Positions 7,834 through 16,969 of a stretch of 47,401 nt of DNA are shown piece by piece. The notes beneath the pieces are model-generated. The model saw nothing but the letters and a program-made list of their open reading frames with translations. It was not told the DNA's origin and ran no database searches. How positions within the stretch are numbered: position 1 is the stretch's first letter; each line of letters begins with the position of its first letter. The translations under genes and the position numbers were made by a program. This DNA is from Phycisphaerae bacterium (GTDB lineage: Bacteria > Planctomycetota > Phycisphaerae > Phycisphaerales > SM1A02), in assembly GCA_002689385.1 (NCBI GenBank), contig NZFX01000061.1, forward strand, positions 3,722 through 51,122, read 5' to 3'.

Positions 7834-8869
7834 GTCAACACTTGTAACTGATCTGTGCGAAACATATGGATTTGCACTTGCTGGTATTGCTGAAACGGGT
7901 CGTTCTGACTACGACGTGCAACTTATTCAATGGCTTGCAGACAAAAAACAGGGCGAGATGGAGTGGATGGAGCGCAATGTCGAAGTTCGTCTCGATCCCC
8001 GCAAGTTAGTGGAGCATGCACGCTCGATTATTTGTGTGGCTGATAGGTACGGTATAATCGAATCAGCAGAGCATGGCAATCGTGCTGGTAGGATCGCAAG
8101 GTACGCGCAGGGTCGAGATTATCACAAGGCAATGAAGAAACGATTGCACGAAATTTGCGATGTGCTGCGTCAGGAATTTCCCAATGAAACGTTTCGTGCC
8201 TGTGTTGATACTGCGCCACTTCTTGAACGAGAGTTTGCGCAACGTGCTGGTGTTGGCTCTGTTGGAAAGCACACCCTACTTATCGAACAAGGGGTTGGCA
8301 GTTGGATGTTGCTCGGTGCTATAGTAACAACCGCAAAGTTAGAGCCAACTGCTCCAGCTCCTGCGGATCCATGTTCTTCATGCACTCGTTGTATTGATGC
8401 ATGTCCGACTGATGCGATTACACCTTGGGAAGTTGATGCACGCAAGTGCATTAGTTATCTCACTATTGAACATAGGACGGATATTGATCCTAAATTTTAT
8501 TCACAGATTGGCGACCGGATTTTTGGTTGCGACATTTGCCAAGAGGTTTGTCCGCATAATCAGCCTAACGAGCGGTCAGCCCTTGCCCCAGTGCATGAAA
8601 TGTACGAATCTAAATTTGAATCATTTGATGTTCTTGAAGTGCTTTGTTGGGATGAAGAAGCACGCAGGTTGCATGTACGTGGTTCTTCAATGAAGCGGGC
8701 CAAGTTGGGTATGTTTCGCCGAAATGCAGCGATAGTCGCAGGGAATATTCTTGCATCACAACCAGACGCTGCACTTTTTGCAAAATTGCAGACAATTGCC
8801 AGTGACGATACAGAAGATCCACTTGTTTCAACCGCAGCAACTGAAGTACTCCGCGCACTTGCCGATTAG
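7820..8869 (+). CDS. queG: Epoxyqueuosine reductase
   Basis: A 349-residue cytoplasmic iron-sulfur and cobalamin enzyme performing the last step of queuosine synthesis on tRNA, reduction of epoxyqueuosine to queuosine. Seen here are the family segments GRIARYAQGRDYH, RACVDTAPLLEREFAQRAGVG (with the likely catalytic Asp near residue 131), and GSWMLLGAIVTT. Two ferredoxin-like cysteine clusters follow, CSSCTRCIDACP (about 185-196) and CDICQEVCPHN (about 237-247), for two 4Fe-4S centres. The C-terminus is helical and HEAT-like. The ATG lies inside the end of pcrA. Its use of cobalamin matches the B12-dependent reductase nearby. Confidence 0.95.
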   Translation: MESHKSTLVTDLCETYGFALAGIAETGRSDYDVQLIQWLADKKQGEMEWMERNVEVRLDPRKLVEHARSIICVADRYGIIESAEHGNRAGRIARYAQGRDYHKAMKKRLHEICDVLRQEFPNETFRACVDTAPLLEREFAQRAGVGSVGKHTLLIEQGVGSWMLLGAIVTTAKLEPTAPAPADPCSSCTRCIDACPTDAITPWEVDARKCISYLTIEHRTDIDPKFYSQIGDRIFGCDICQEVCPHNQPNERSALAPVHEMYESKFESFDVLEVLCWDEEARRLHVRGSSMKRAKLGMFRRNAAIVAGNILASQPDAALFAKLQTIASDDTEDPLVSTAATEVLRALAD

Positions 8870-8889
8870 TTAATGCACCCATGAAATAC

Positions 8890-8933
8890 TCCTCAGCACG
8901 CCTTAATTCTAAACAAAGTCTCTGAGGAATTAA
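8890..8933 (+). repeat. Interleaved inverted repeats after queG (possible H-type pseudoknot)
   Basis: CTCAG (8892-8896) can pair with CTGAG (8922-8926), and TTAATTC (8903-8909) with GAATTAA (8927-8933). The order A-B-A'-B' is that of an H-type pseudoknot; two competing hairpins are the alternative. The rest of the 270-base convergent gap (8870-9138) holds no gene and no clear terminator. The stems are short and may be chance. Confidence 0.3.
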
Positions 8934-9138
8934 TTTATGGGAATTGATGTATATTTTTTGTGGCCAAGTGTTTAGCGAGCCGGCTGGCTGAGATAAAGTT
9001 CATTTTGATTTTTTGAAACTAAAACGTGTATATGCTTTCTACGTAATGGTGCACGTAAGAAAACAACGCGTAAAAATCATAGAGGAATAAATCGGTTATT
9101 TTTATCTTGGTGAATCAGCGCTGAAGGAATGCTGGGGC

Positions 9139-11046
9139 TTAAAAAGGGTTCATGCCACCAGCGGCAACAGCCATCGCTTGTTCAAGTTGATTAAGCGTTG
9201 TGATCTCGCCAGAATTAATTTGATTGGTAAGTGTCGCCATGACGTCTGCCATCGATGCAAGCCCTTCGAGCATCATCATCGCAAACTCTGATGCCTGCGG
9301 GTCAGCGACCGAGTTGCCACCGAGAACAATTTTCCATCCTTGCGCAGTTTTTTGCAAGGGTGTTTCTTTGCCCATGACATCAACAGCGATTGCGCTGTCG
9401 TCACCATGCATCGAGAGTGTATCAGGTTCAATTTTCGGCATCATACTACGGCCATTTGAGGGTGGGAGTGAATTGATCATTTCCTCGATAGCAGCCTCTC
9501 CCATGTTTGTGCGCACGGCAATGGCTAAATTTGCGGACGATGTCGTAATCGTTTGCAAAATATTAATCAGCTTTTGCCCATCGGCGTTTGCCCCTACAAA
9601 AAACTGCGTTAAGTTTGGCGCGGGTGCAGAACCGTCGTTACGTTCGAACGGTGGAATTGCATTGAACTGTGTAAGAAGTTCTTGTGGTGTCGCGAAACCT
9701 GCTCCTGTGCTTCCACTTGTGCTTGAAGATTCGGTTGAACCTGTTGTTGCTGCTGGTACAGCAACGATTGTTTCACCGTTAAGTACGGCAATCCGGTTGT
9801 CAAGCATCGTCTTGTAGGTTGCACCCTTTGCCCCTGCGTTGTCAGCAAGTGCTTTCGCATTGTCATACGCAGCAATTGCGCTTATAGTTGCAGTTTCAAT
9901 TTCTGCATTAATGGTGTTCGCTAACTCGCGCCATTTGCTCGATGAGGTCACGATTCCGTTCGCGATAATCGACGTCAATGCGTGCGCTTCACCAAGTAGG
10001 AATTGGCGTTTTGATTCTTCAATACTCCCAAGAAGCAATTCCATGTCTAACTTCCAAAGATCCCGCGCAGCTTTTGTTTCCCTTGAAGCTTTTCGATTTT
10101 GACCAGCACTTTTAATCGCTTCTTGAAGAAGTGAGGCGGTTTCGTTCCACAGTTTTTTGAGTGATGTTGCACGAGCTACGGTGTCGCCGAGTAATTTTGC
10201 TGTGTCATTATCCAATTCATCAGCAATTTGCCTCAAATTTGCGGAAGTTTCAACAGCGTTGTCGTTCAACTTTCGAAGCAAACTTGCAGTTTGTTCAAGG
10301 CCATGCATTTTAGAAGCAATGGCTTCGAGTTCTGCTTGCGCATTTTGTTGACGTGGTGCCTCTCTTGTTTCAGAATTGAGCGCGTGTTTCGCTGCGATGA
10401 GCTCAGATTGTTGTGAATCTCGTAGCGTTTTGGTAGCGTTTCTATAGGACTTATGACCATCAATAAGTCCTGCTTTTTCAGCTTCGCGCAAGAGTTTGTT
10501 AGCCCGCTCTTCGAGTTCAATGGAAACGTCTCTATGCGAAACAACATGGCCGCGAAGGTTTTCGATCGCTGAATTCGCATCCTGAAGTTGTGCCTCAAAC
10601 GTTTCTTTTAAGTCTGCTAATGCAAGTTTCTGCGCTGAAGTTACATCACTACTGCTTTGAATGTCAGTGCTTGCTGTAATTCGAAGCGTTGCAATATCGT
10701 GACTTTGATTTACGGCCCGTTGGAATTCGGATGAGATTGCGATTGCTTCAGCGCTGATAGTTTGGAAGGAAAGTTTTGCTAGTTTCGCCTTTGCCGTTGC
10801 AAGAATTGTATTTTTGCTTTGCACTTGCGACGCAGCAGCGGGGCGTAAGCGCTTAACCTCTGAAATGACTTTTTCAAGTTCAGTAATGTTGCTTCCGCGC
10901 ATTGCCGAATCAAGTTTGATAATCGATGCATCAAGTGTTGCTTGAATGCCATTCTCACTATCTGGTGCCTCTTCGCAACCAATTGGCGCGAGAGCAAAAA
11001 GGGCAACGAGTGCGAGTGGACGATAAAAACGGTAAAAGTTACGCAT
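9139..11046 (-). CDS. Helical coiled-coil lipoprotein of unknown function
   Basis: A 635-residue protein with a lipoprotein signal: charged start MRNFYRFYRP, a hydrophobic stretch LALVALFALA, then APIGC with the lipidated cysteine at about residue 24. Residues 30-430 are almost entirely Ala/Glu/Lys/Leu-rich helix with heptad character, suggesting a long coiled coil reaching into the periplasm. A Ser/Thr/Gly-rich linker (about 435-460, many TGSTES-like residues) leads to a compact C-terminal domain of about 160 residues. That domain contains MPKIEPDTLSMHGDDSAIAV and KTAQGWKIVLGG and resembles small lipocalin- or NTF2-like folds seen in DUF-type lipoproteins; this is inference. It follows the DUF4139 gene on the same strand after a 140-base gap with a hairpin. 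Confidence 0.75.
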   Translation of the reverse strand: MRNFYRFYRPLALVALFALAPIGCEEAPDSENGIQATLDASIIKLDSAMRGSNITELEKVISEVKRLRPAAASQVQSKNTILATAKAKLAKLSFQTISAEAIAISSEFQRAVNQSHDIATLRITASTDIQSSSDVTSAQKLALADLKETFEAQLQDANSAIENLRGHVVSHRDVSIELEERANKLLREAEKAGLIDGHKSYRNATKTLRDSQQSELIAAKHALNSETREAPRQQNAQAELEAIASKMHGLEQTASLLRKLNDNAVETSANLRQIADELDNDTAKLLGDTVARATSLKKLWNETASLLQEAIKSAGQNRKASRETKAARDLWKLDMELLLGSIEESKRQFLLGEAHALTSIIANGIVTSSSKWRELANTINAEIETATISAIAAYDNAKALADNAGAKGATYKTMLDNRIAVLNGETIVAVPAATTGSTESSSTSGSTGAGFATPQELLTQFNAIPPFERNDGSAPAPNLTQFFVGANADGQKLINILQTITTSSANLAIAVRTNMGEAAIEEMINSLPPSNGRSMMPKIEPDTLSMHGDDSAIAVDVMGKETPLQKTAQGWKIVLGGNSVADPQASEFAMMMLEGLASMADVMATLTNQINSGEITTLNQLEQAMAVAAGGMNPF

Positions 11047-11117
11047 GAGTATTTCTATTCCTAAAAGAAGGCCCTAAAGACCTAAAACTTATCTGAGGTA
11101 TTGAGCGACACAGTGTA

Positions 11118-11146
11118 CCAATCCAACCATGTTCTGGTTGGATTGG
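11118..11146 (-). repeat. 12-bp perfect hairpin between two minus-strand genes
   Basis: CCAATCCAACCA (11118-11129) and TGGTTGGATTGG (11135-11146) form a 12-bp stem with a 5-base loop. It lies 40 bases past the DUF4139 gene stop. There is no T-run on the minus strand, so it may be a 3'-end stabiliser, a partial terminator or an attenuator lowering expression of the lipoprotein gene. Confidence 0.6.
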
Positions 11147-11186
11147 CTCGAGCCTGAATTGCTTTTAAGGGGTAAAAACGGTGTTC

Positions 11187-12890
11187 TTACTCAGGGAGTG
11201 GCGTGATTTCGATATCTTTGCCTCGGGAGACTTCCACTTGCCAAGACAGAGCAAAACTCTGGTCGCCAGTTCTGTTTGCTGGGATGGTTAGGTCCCATCG
11301 AAGAATGCCCTGTGGGCGCTCTGTTTTTACATACACCGCATCAGTGGAGAGTGGCATAGATTCGTTTTTAAGTTGGACTTCAATTTCTTCATTTCTAGAG
11401 ATTGGAATTCGGTCAAAAACATGCAATTTAATTTCAGCATCATTACCATTGGAGATTGAAATTCGATATTCGTACAACGTTTGTTTTCCCGAGTTAAACA
11501 AACCCGTTGTCGTTGTAGTTTTTTCAACAATTGTTCTCATTGCAGTCATGGTTGGATCGATACCCAAATCGAGCGAGAATGTTTCGTCCGGTGTAATCGT
11601 ATTGAGCGATGTTTTGCCCACATAGTCCCCACCATGGAATATGGACGCGTTTCCTGGTAGAAGGATGTAATCACTTTCGTTCGTTACTTCGCTTCGAATA
11701 AACACTTCGTCAGTGAGCATTGGAACTGCAATGAGGAAATGTTCGGCGGAAGTTTTGATGGCACCTATAGATGTCGTTTGTTCATCGCTCGCGTTTGAAG
11801 GAACAGTGACAGTGCGTGGTAGTACAAAGCTAACAGCTGGCCCGTCATTTACAACGGATGCAGCAGCGGATGCTTCTGCAACTCTAGATTCCATAATCTG
11901 GGAATCCATCATCATCCCAGTAAAACCACCGCTAGACTCCATGCCATAGGCGGATCTAGAACCTCGTTTATTGTCAGCAGGTGCTGATGGCGGGGGTGGC
12001 TGGTAGATATCAACGTACCACGGCGTTGGCATTGGAGGCGTAATGGATTGTTGTGGTTGTGCCGTGGAAAGAGTGAGAGTCACGTCTACCCAGTTTTCGC
12101 CTGTCTGTTGTGTCAACGTGGCATCGTAATCAATGGTAATTTCGTTTCCCTTTGCGTTTGCACGAACGGCGTACGCTGGATTCCAAGAGGCGTTGTAAAC
12201 AAGATATGTCAACTGCACTTTAACAGTGCCAGCTCGAACGACACCGATATCGATTATGGCATTAGTTTGTTTTTTTCGATGTGCAGAGATGAGTTGTTTG
12301 CGTTGTTGTAGATTTCTCAATCGCTTTTGGAGTTCTTCTATTTCTTTTGCGTTGTTTGTTTTGTCAACAGAAAGTTCTTGCATCCGTTTTCCAATGAATG
12401 CAATTTGTGCGTTGAAGGCATCCATCTCGACTGAGGGCGCCTTGTCGTTCGTTGCCTTTTCGATAAGCGTTTTAAGCATGTTTATCTGCAATTTAATTGC
12501 TTCTGCAGACGCACTGGCCTGTGTTATTTCTACATTCACGGCATCTATTTTTGCGACAATTTCAGCAACTAATTCGCTGTTGTCAACGACAATTGGTCTG
12601 CTTGAAGTTTCAACGGAAAGAAGCGAACCGTTTTCACTGACCCGTGCCTGGACGGAATCGAGGTACGCAACTTCAGGAATATCGCGGAAGAAAACGGAGT
12701 ATCCTCCAGAGTCAAGATTAAGCGTTGTTGAACGAGTGACCAACGCGCGATTTCTATACAACGTAATATCAGTAATGACTGAGTCGGCTTCGATTGGCTC
12801 CATTTCCAGTGCAACTTGAGCAGAGGTACGTTGTGAACATGGGGCAAAGAAAAAGCCAACTACAAATAAGGCCAGAAGTTGTTTACGCAT
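11187..12890 (-). CDS. DUF4139 / MuiA-like exported protein
   Basis: A 567-residue protein with an N-terminal signal peptide (MRKQLLALFVVGFFFAP, probable cleavage near TSA-Q). The N-terminal block ITDITLYRNRALVTRSTTLNL...YSVFFRDIPEVAYLDSVQARV matches the DUF4140 start of mucoidy-inhibitor-A-like proteins. It is followed by a coiled coil (about 95-200) and the DUF4139 beta-rich domain with VQLTYLVYNASWNPAYAVRA, TLTQQTGENWVDVTLTLSTA and VEVSRGKDIEI near the end. A Ser/Pro-rich, poorly conserved insert lies around 300-350. An excellent Shine-Dalgarno AAGGAGG (12896-12902 on the minus strand, 5 bases from the ATG) fixes the start. It lies 44 bases after the glutamate dehydrogenase gene and is probably co-transcribed. 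The biochemical role of the family is unknown. Confidence 0.85.
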   Translation of the reverse strand: MRKQLLALFVVGFFFAPCSQRTSAQVALEMEPIEADSVITDITLYRNRALVTRSTTLNLDSGGYSVFFRDIPEVAYLDSVQARVSENGSLLSVETSSRPIVVDNSELVAEIVAKIDAVNVEITQASASAEAIKLQINMLKTLIEKATNDKAPSVEMDAFNAQIAFIGKRMQELSVDKTNNAKEIEELQKRLRNLQQRKQLISAHRKKQTNAIIDIGVVRAGTVKVQLTYLVYNASWNPAYAVRANAKGNEITIDYDATLTQQTGENWVDVTLTLSTAQPQQSITPPMPTPWYVDIYQPPPPSAPADNKRGSRSAYGMESSGGFTGMMMDSQIMESRVAEASAAASVVNDGPAVSFVLPRTVTVPSNASDEQTTSIGAIKTSAEHFLIAVPMLTDEVFIRSEVTNESDYILLPGNASIFHGGDYVGKTSLNTITPDETFSLDLGIDPTMTAMRTIVEKTTTTTGLFNSGKQTLYEYRISISNGNDAEIKLHVFDRIPISRNEEIEVQLKNESMPLSTDAVYVKTERPQGILRWDLTIPANRTGDQSFALSWQVEVSRGKDIEITPLPE

Positions 12891-12934
12891 TAGAGCCTCC
12901 TTAAGAGGAAAAGAGTTATTGAGACACCGCTACA

Positions 12935-15892
12935 TCACGAGTTATGATGTCGGCCCATGGTAGAGAAAATACCTGCATCATGTAACAACGCAGCAACCCT
13001 CTCTTTATATTGCAAATCAGTCTGTAAAATCGAATCAGTAAGATTTTCTCGCTCTTGCTCGAGGTCTAGGTATCGAAGCGCAAGCCCGGCTAAATCTGCA
13101 TCTTCCATCGTTTCGAGGTATTCAAATCCCTCGCGATATACGATTCTTGCAGCGAGCGATTTTGCCATCATCCAGCGCAGATAAGTTGCGGGCATTTCAG
13201 ACCAAAGCGAATCTCCGACACGTTCAAGTAGAACTGGTGGAAGGTGTTCGAGCACAAGTCGGTGTAACTCAGTCGTTTGTAGATCACTCATGTTGTCCCA
13301 GTTTGCAATGAGTGAGTCTGAAACGCGCGACATAATTTTACTAATTCTGATGCTCATTTCAGGAAGCGACGAGTGTGGATGATGTTCGTGCAATCGAGCG
13401 AGGAGTTCTGCTTCAGCACGAGCGAGATGTCGAAGGCGATCAAGAACCTGTGCAACAAAAGTTTCTTTTATCTCCATGAACTCTGCTTCATCGAGCAACA
13501 TGCAAGCGCCAATTTCAAAACTGGAACAAATGACACCGCATTTATTTGCAGAGGAATCCTTTAAAATAAGAGCGCCAGCGTTTGACAATTCTCTTCGAGC
13601 ATCGGGCGTGAGGAACAAGTTGGCCCCTTCAACGATTACATGTGAACTTGGTGAGCCATCTTTTTTAAGGAAGTTTTTCCAATTGCCACCGTGTATAGTT
13701 GCTGGCCGTCCACCGCAGGGGATAAATGCGTCGGCTTCTATTCGGTCATGAAGGGTGTTCCGTAAATGCACGCCTTCTGGATCGTCAATGGTAGAAATCT
13801 TCCCATTTGGACTTAACTTTGAACGGTCAAAATGGGCAATCGGTAATGCTTCTTTGAAGAGTCGAAGGAGTTCGGTATGATCGAGTCCGTTTGGATCTTC
13901 ACCACAGCCAGAACCATCTGCGATACCGAGTATTTTTGCGCGGTCGCCGTATTCTCGATTGAGGATGCGAATGCCATTGCCCGCAACGTCACCGTCAGGT
14001 CCGCCAGTTATTTTTATCGTGAAATCTTCTTCATCAGGATTGATGCCTACCGCGCGTAGCGCTGCGTCGAGGAAAACGACGACGCCTTCACTGGTTACGC
14101 CATATTCCTTGTGATTGATACCTGCGCCTGGTTTTGAACTCATGAGCGCCGAAGGCATCGGGTACCCGCGTCGGCGGGCTCGGTCCACGACCCAGTCGAT
14201 GAGTTCGGGTGTGATGTTTTCGTCTGGTCCAAGATAAATAAGTTCTTCTCGATTGAGCCGGTCAACAACTTTTGCTTTTGTTGTTTCCTCTGGAGTAATC
14301 AAATCTAAGATCGAATTGACGAACGCTTTCACGCTTCGGCTGACGCGCCCTGCAGGGTGTACTAGCATTGCTGCTTTTGAACCGCCTTCGGGAATGTCCT
14401 TGTTTTTCAGTTGCTGTGCAAATGCAAGGTTGTACGCTTCATCGTAGAGTCGCTCTTGCTCTCTTGTGAATTGTTCAACACTGGGAGGGTGGATAGCACG
14501 AACGCCACCTCGAGAAATATCTCGGAAGCGAACATGGAATCCGTTGAAGTCACGACCGTGTACGAAGAATACTCCAAATGGGCACTCTTGGCGATCTTCT
14601 GTTGTTAAGAAGGAGGGGTCAATCCGCATCGCAAGTGCATAGCGATTTTCTATGAATAAGTTTGTTCTGCGTACTGCGTCAACAGCGTCAATCATTTTTC
14701 GCAGTAGCGTTCTTGTATCTTCAAGGTCAACGGTGTTCTCAATTGTTGCAAGAAGCGCGTCTCGTTTGTCCATGTATGCGCTGTCTGAAAGGGTATTAAC
14801 AGGATTGAATCGTTGCCTGAGCAAGTCTGCAATCTCAGAAGAAATTTCTATATTGCATTGGACAAGTGTATTGAGACGGTTTGGGTTAAATGCATACGCG
14901 TTTTGTTTTACAAGAACTTGGTACACCAAATCAAGTAGGGCAGTGATAATTTCGGCAGTTTCAAGCGTAAGTTCAGGGTGAGAATAACCAAGTCGCATGG
15001 TGCGCGGGTCGAGCCACTTCAGTCGCAGTAGGTCTGCTCGAACTTCAGCCCAAAGCGCACTTGTTCCTTCAATTGGTCCACCGTCAGGGCTTTGCACAAC
15101 ACAGCCGACGAGTGTAATCCAGCCATTTTCTCCGTCATCAATGCTGTCAAGGTAAGCACGATGAATATTAATTTTTGACTTGCTTAATCTTGTAGCGATT
15201 CGTTGCAACATTGAGCGCCGCGTTGAATTACTTGCAGCAACAATAATTCTGCTCAGTGATGGATCCGTTTCACGTTCGAGAACGACGGTCGTGCCGTCTG
15301 TGCCAGTTAGCTGTTGCACAAGTTGCCAGTGTTTTTCCATTCGCAACGGTGTTATGGTTGCAAGATAGTCTTCTGAACAACGTGTGAAGTAGTTACGGAT
15401 TTCCTCAACAGACCAAGCAAGAGTGTGTTCTTTCGCGTACGCAATTGTTTCTTCGACTTGTGCGGTATGTTCTGGGTTATCGAGTGAGAAATATTCGACA
15501 TCGCCAAACTCAAACGTATCAAGTACAAGACCGCCATCACTGGCAGTATGAATTTTTGCTGCGCGAAGTGTGACATCATTTGGCAATTCAGCCATCAAAT
15601 CAGCGAGCACGCCTGGGTAGTCAAGTGGCCGCATACATGTCCACTCAGAGCCATCTTCAGATCGAAGTGTGAGTTTAATTGGGCGTTCAGATGCTTTGGC
15701 TGCAATGATCGCACGCAAGTGGGCGAGCTGCGTTTCTTCGTCCGTGTCTTGGAAATACATCAATGGCATCTGCTCTAAAAACCAGGGCACAGTATTTTCC
15801 GCGGTCGTTCGAAAGCTGTTGGTCACTTTGTCGATGACAGAACTTGGATTCTCAGGTTTGTTACCAATTGGTTGTTTTGATTTCGTTGCCAT
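12935..15892 (-). CDS. NAD-specific glutamate dehydrogenase, large type
   Basis: A 985-residue enzyme interconverting glutamate and 2-oxoglutarate plus ammonia with NAD. It is shorter than the 180-kDa proteobacterial form but has the same core. The N-terminal 350 residues are regulatory-type sequence. The catalytic domain shows FRDISRGGVRAIHP, NKDIPEGGSKAAMLV (substrate Lys region near residue 500), GPDENITPELIDWVVDRA, PGAGINHKEYGVTSEGV, and the NAD-binding loop TGGPDGDVAGNGIRI. PCGGRPATIHGGNW and ILKDSSANKCGVICSS follow, and a helical domain closes the protein. It is the first gene of a three-gene minus-strand run with the DUF4139 and lipoprotein genes, and is divergent from ribF. Confidence 0.94.
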   Translation of the reverse strand: MATKSKQPIGNKPENPSSVIDKVTNSFRTTAENTVPWFLEQMPLMYFQDTDEETQLAHLRAIIAAKASERPIKLTLRSEDGSEWTCMRPLDYPGVLADLMAELPNDVTLRAAKIHTASDGGLVLDTFEFGDVEYFSLDNPEHTAQVEETIAYAKEHTLAWSVEEIRNYFTRCSEDYLATITPLRMEKHWQLVQQLTGTDGTTVVLERETDPSLSRIIVAASNSTRRSMLQRIATRLSKSKINIHRAYLDSIDDGENGWITLVGCVVQSPDGGPIEGTSALWAEVRADLLRLKWLDPRTMRLGYSHPELTLETAEIITALLDLVYQVLVKQNAYAFNPNRLNTLVQCNIEISSEIADLLRQRFNPVNTLSDSAYMDKRDALLATIENTVDLEDTRTLLRKMIDAVDAVRRTNLFIENRYALAMRIDPSFLTTEDRQECPFGVFFVHGRDFNGFHVRFRDISRGGVRAIHPPSVEQFTREQERLYDEAYNLAFAQQLKNKDIPEGGSKAAMLVHPAGRVSRSVKAFVNSILDLITPEETTKAKVVDRLNREELIYLGPDENITPELIDWVVDRARRRGYPMPSALMSSKPGAGINHKEYGVTSEGVVVFLDAALRAVGINPDEEDFTIKITGGPDGDVAGNGIRILNREYGDRAKILGIADGSGCGEDPNGLDHTELLRLFKEALPIAHFDRSKLSPNGKISTIDDPEGVHLRNTLHDRIEADAFIPCGGRPATIHGGNWKNFLKKDGSPSSHVIVEGANLFLTPDARRELSNAGALILKDSSANKCGVICSSFEIGACMLLDEAEFMEIKETFVAQVLDRLRHLARAEAELLARLHEHHPHSSLPEMSIRISKIMSRVSDSLIANWDNMSDLQTTELHRLVLEHLPPVLLERVGDSLWSEMPATYLRWMMAKSLAARIVYREGFEYLETMEDADLAGLALRYLDLEQERENLTDSILQTDLQYKERVAALLHDAGIFSTMGRHHNS

Positions 15893-15899
15893 AATGGGT

Positions 15900-15905
15900 A
15901 TTAGA
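15900..15905 (-). promoter_or_regulatory. Predicted -10 element of the glutamate dehydrogenase gene (TCTAAT)
   Basis: On the minus strand TCTAAT ends 7 bases before the ATG at 15892. There is no Shine-Dalgarno sequence, so this again fits a leaderless start. The remaining bases up to ribF (15906-16066) hold no gene. Confidence 0.35.
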
Positions 15906-16066
15906 CCTGTTTAGCCCGTGCAATTCAAGGGATATAACACGATGAACACCTCTTTTATCAGATGACCTGAAATACTGGTTGGAGTGCTTCAGATGTTGTT
16001 TTTAGCCAAGTTCAACACCTAATATGAATTCCGAATATCGTGTGCATTATTCTTGAAAGAACCAAC

Positions 16067-16969
16067 TTGAAAATAGCACTTACAATTGGAAATTTTGACG
16101 CAGTTCATAGGGGACATATTGCCCTTGTTGAGACTGCGCGTCAAGCAGTAGGAAGCGATGGTAAAGTTGAAGTTTGGAGTTTTGATCCGTCTCCGGTGAC
16201 CCTGTTGAACCCAAATTTTCATTTGGATCGTATAACGACGTTTTCACAACGCATGGAACAATTGATTCGGGCGGGTGCAGATGTTGTGCGCCAGATTACG
16301 CCAACGACTACTTTGCTTTCTCAGACACCAGAAGCGTTTATTGCGGATGTTGTTGAGAGGTCATCCCCAGACATTATTGTTGAGGGTTATGGATTTAAGT
16401 TCGGCAAAGATAGAGCAGGCGATGCACAAACACTGCAAAAAATAGGAAAGCAATATGGATTTTCTTTGATAGAAATGGACGGGGTAGAAGTAACTCTTTC
16501 AGATGCAACAACCGTTCGTGCGAGTAGCTCCCAAGTTCGAGAGTTACTTTCTTCAGGGCGAGTCGAAGATGCAAAAAAAATGCTAGGCCGACCTTATTCA
16601 GTCACTGGCATCGTGACAAGGGGCGATAGAAGAGGACGAGAAATGGGTATACCCACGGCAAATCTATCACACATTGAAACCATGCTGCCACAAGACGGCA
16701 TTTATGCTGGCAATGCAGTCGTTGACGGTGAGACCTATATCGCTGCAATAAGTGTCGGCACAAAACCAACATTTAGTGGAAATACACGGGTATTTGAGGC
16801 GCATCTTGTTTCATTTGATGGCGATCTTGAGCACTACAATTGGCCGTTGACTGTTACCATTTCACATTGGATACGAAATCAAATTGCATTTGACTCTGCG
16901 AATGATTTGCAAAAGCAAATTAATGAAGATATTCAATTAGCAATTTCCTTGATAGAAAGCACAGCATGA
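16067..16969 (+). CDS. ribF: Bifunctional riboflavin kinase / FAD synthetase
   Basis: Converts riboflavin to FMN and then FAD; about 300 residues. The N-terminal nucleotidyltransferase domain begins KIALTIGNFDAVHRGHIALV, with the HxGH-like nucleotide motif HRGH, and continues VWSFDPSPVTLLNP and VEGYGFKFGKDRAGD. The C-terminal kinase domain has GRPYSVTGIVTRGDRRGREMG and IPTANL. The start is uncertain: no ATG is available. GTG at 16040 is in frame, but TTG at 16067 gives the canonical (M)KIALTIGNFD beginning and has GAAAGA about 6 bases upstream, so I use it. It overlaps nrnA by 4 bases and heads a long plus-strand gene run. Confidence 0.93.
   Translation: MKIALTIGNFDAVHRGHIALVETARQAVGSDGKVEVWSFDPSPVTLLNPNFHLDRITTFSQRMEQLIRAGADVVRQITPTTTLLSQTPEAFIADVVERSSPDIIVEGYGFKFGKDRAGDAQTLQKIGKQYGFSLIEMDGVEVTLSDATTVRASSSQVRELLSSGRVEDAKKMLGRPYSVTGIVTRGDRRGREMGIPTANLSHIETMLPQDGIYAGNAVVDGETYIAAISVGTKPTFSGNTRVFEAHLVSFDGDLEHYNWPLTVTISHWIRNQIAFDSANDLQKQINEDIQLAISLIESTA

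Noticed and set aside
9041-9062. Hairpin TACGT...ACGTA in the queG/lipoprotein gap
   Set aside because: Only about 5 bp, with no T-run on either side; likely chance in AT-rich DNA.
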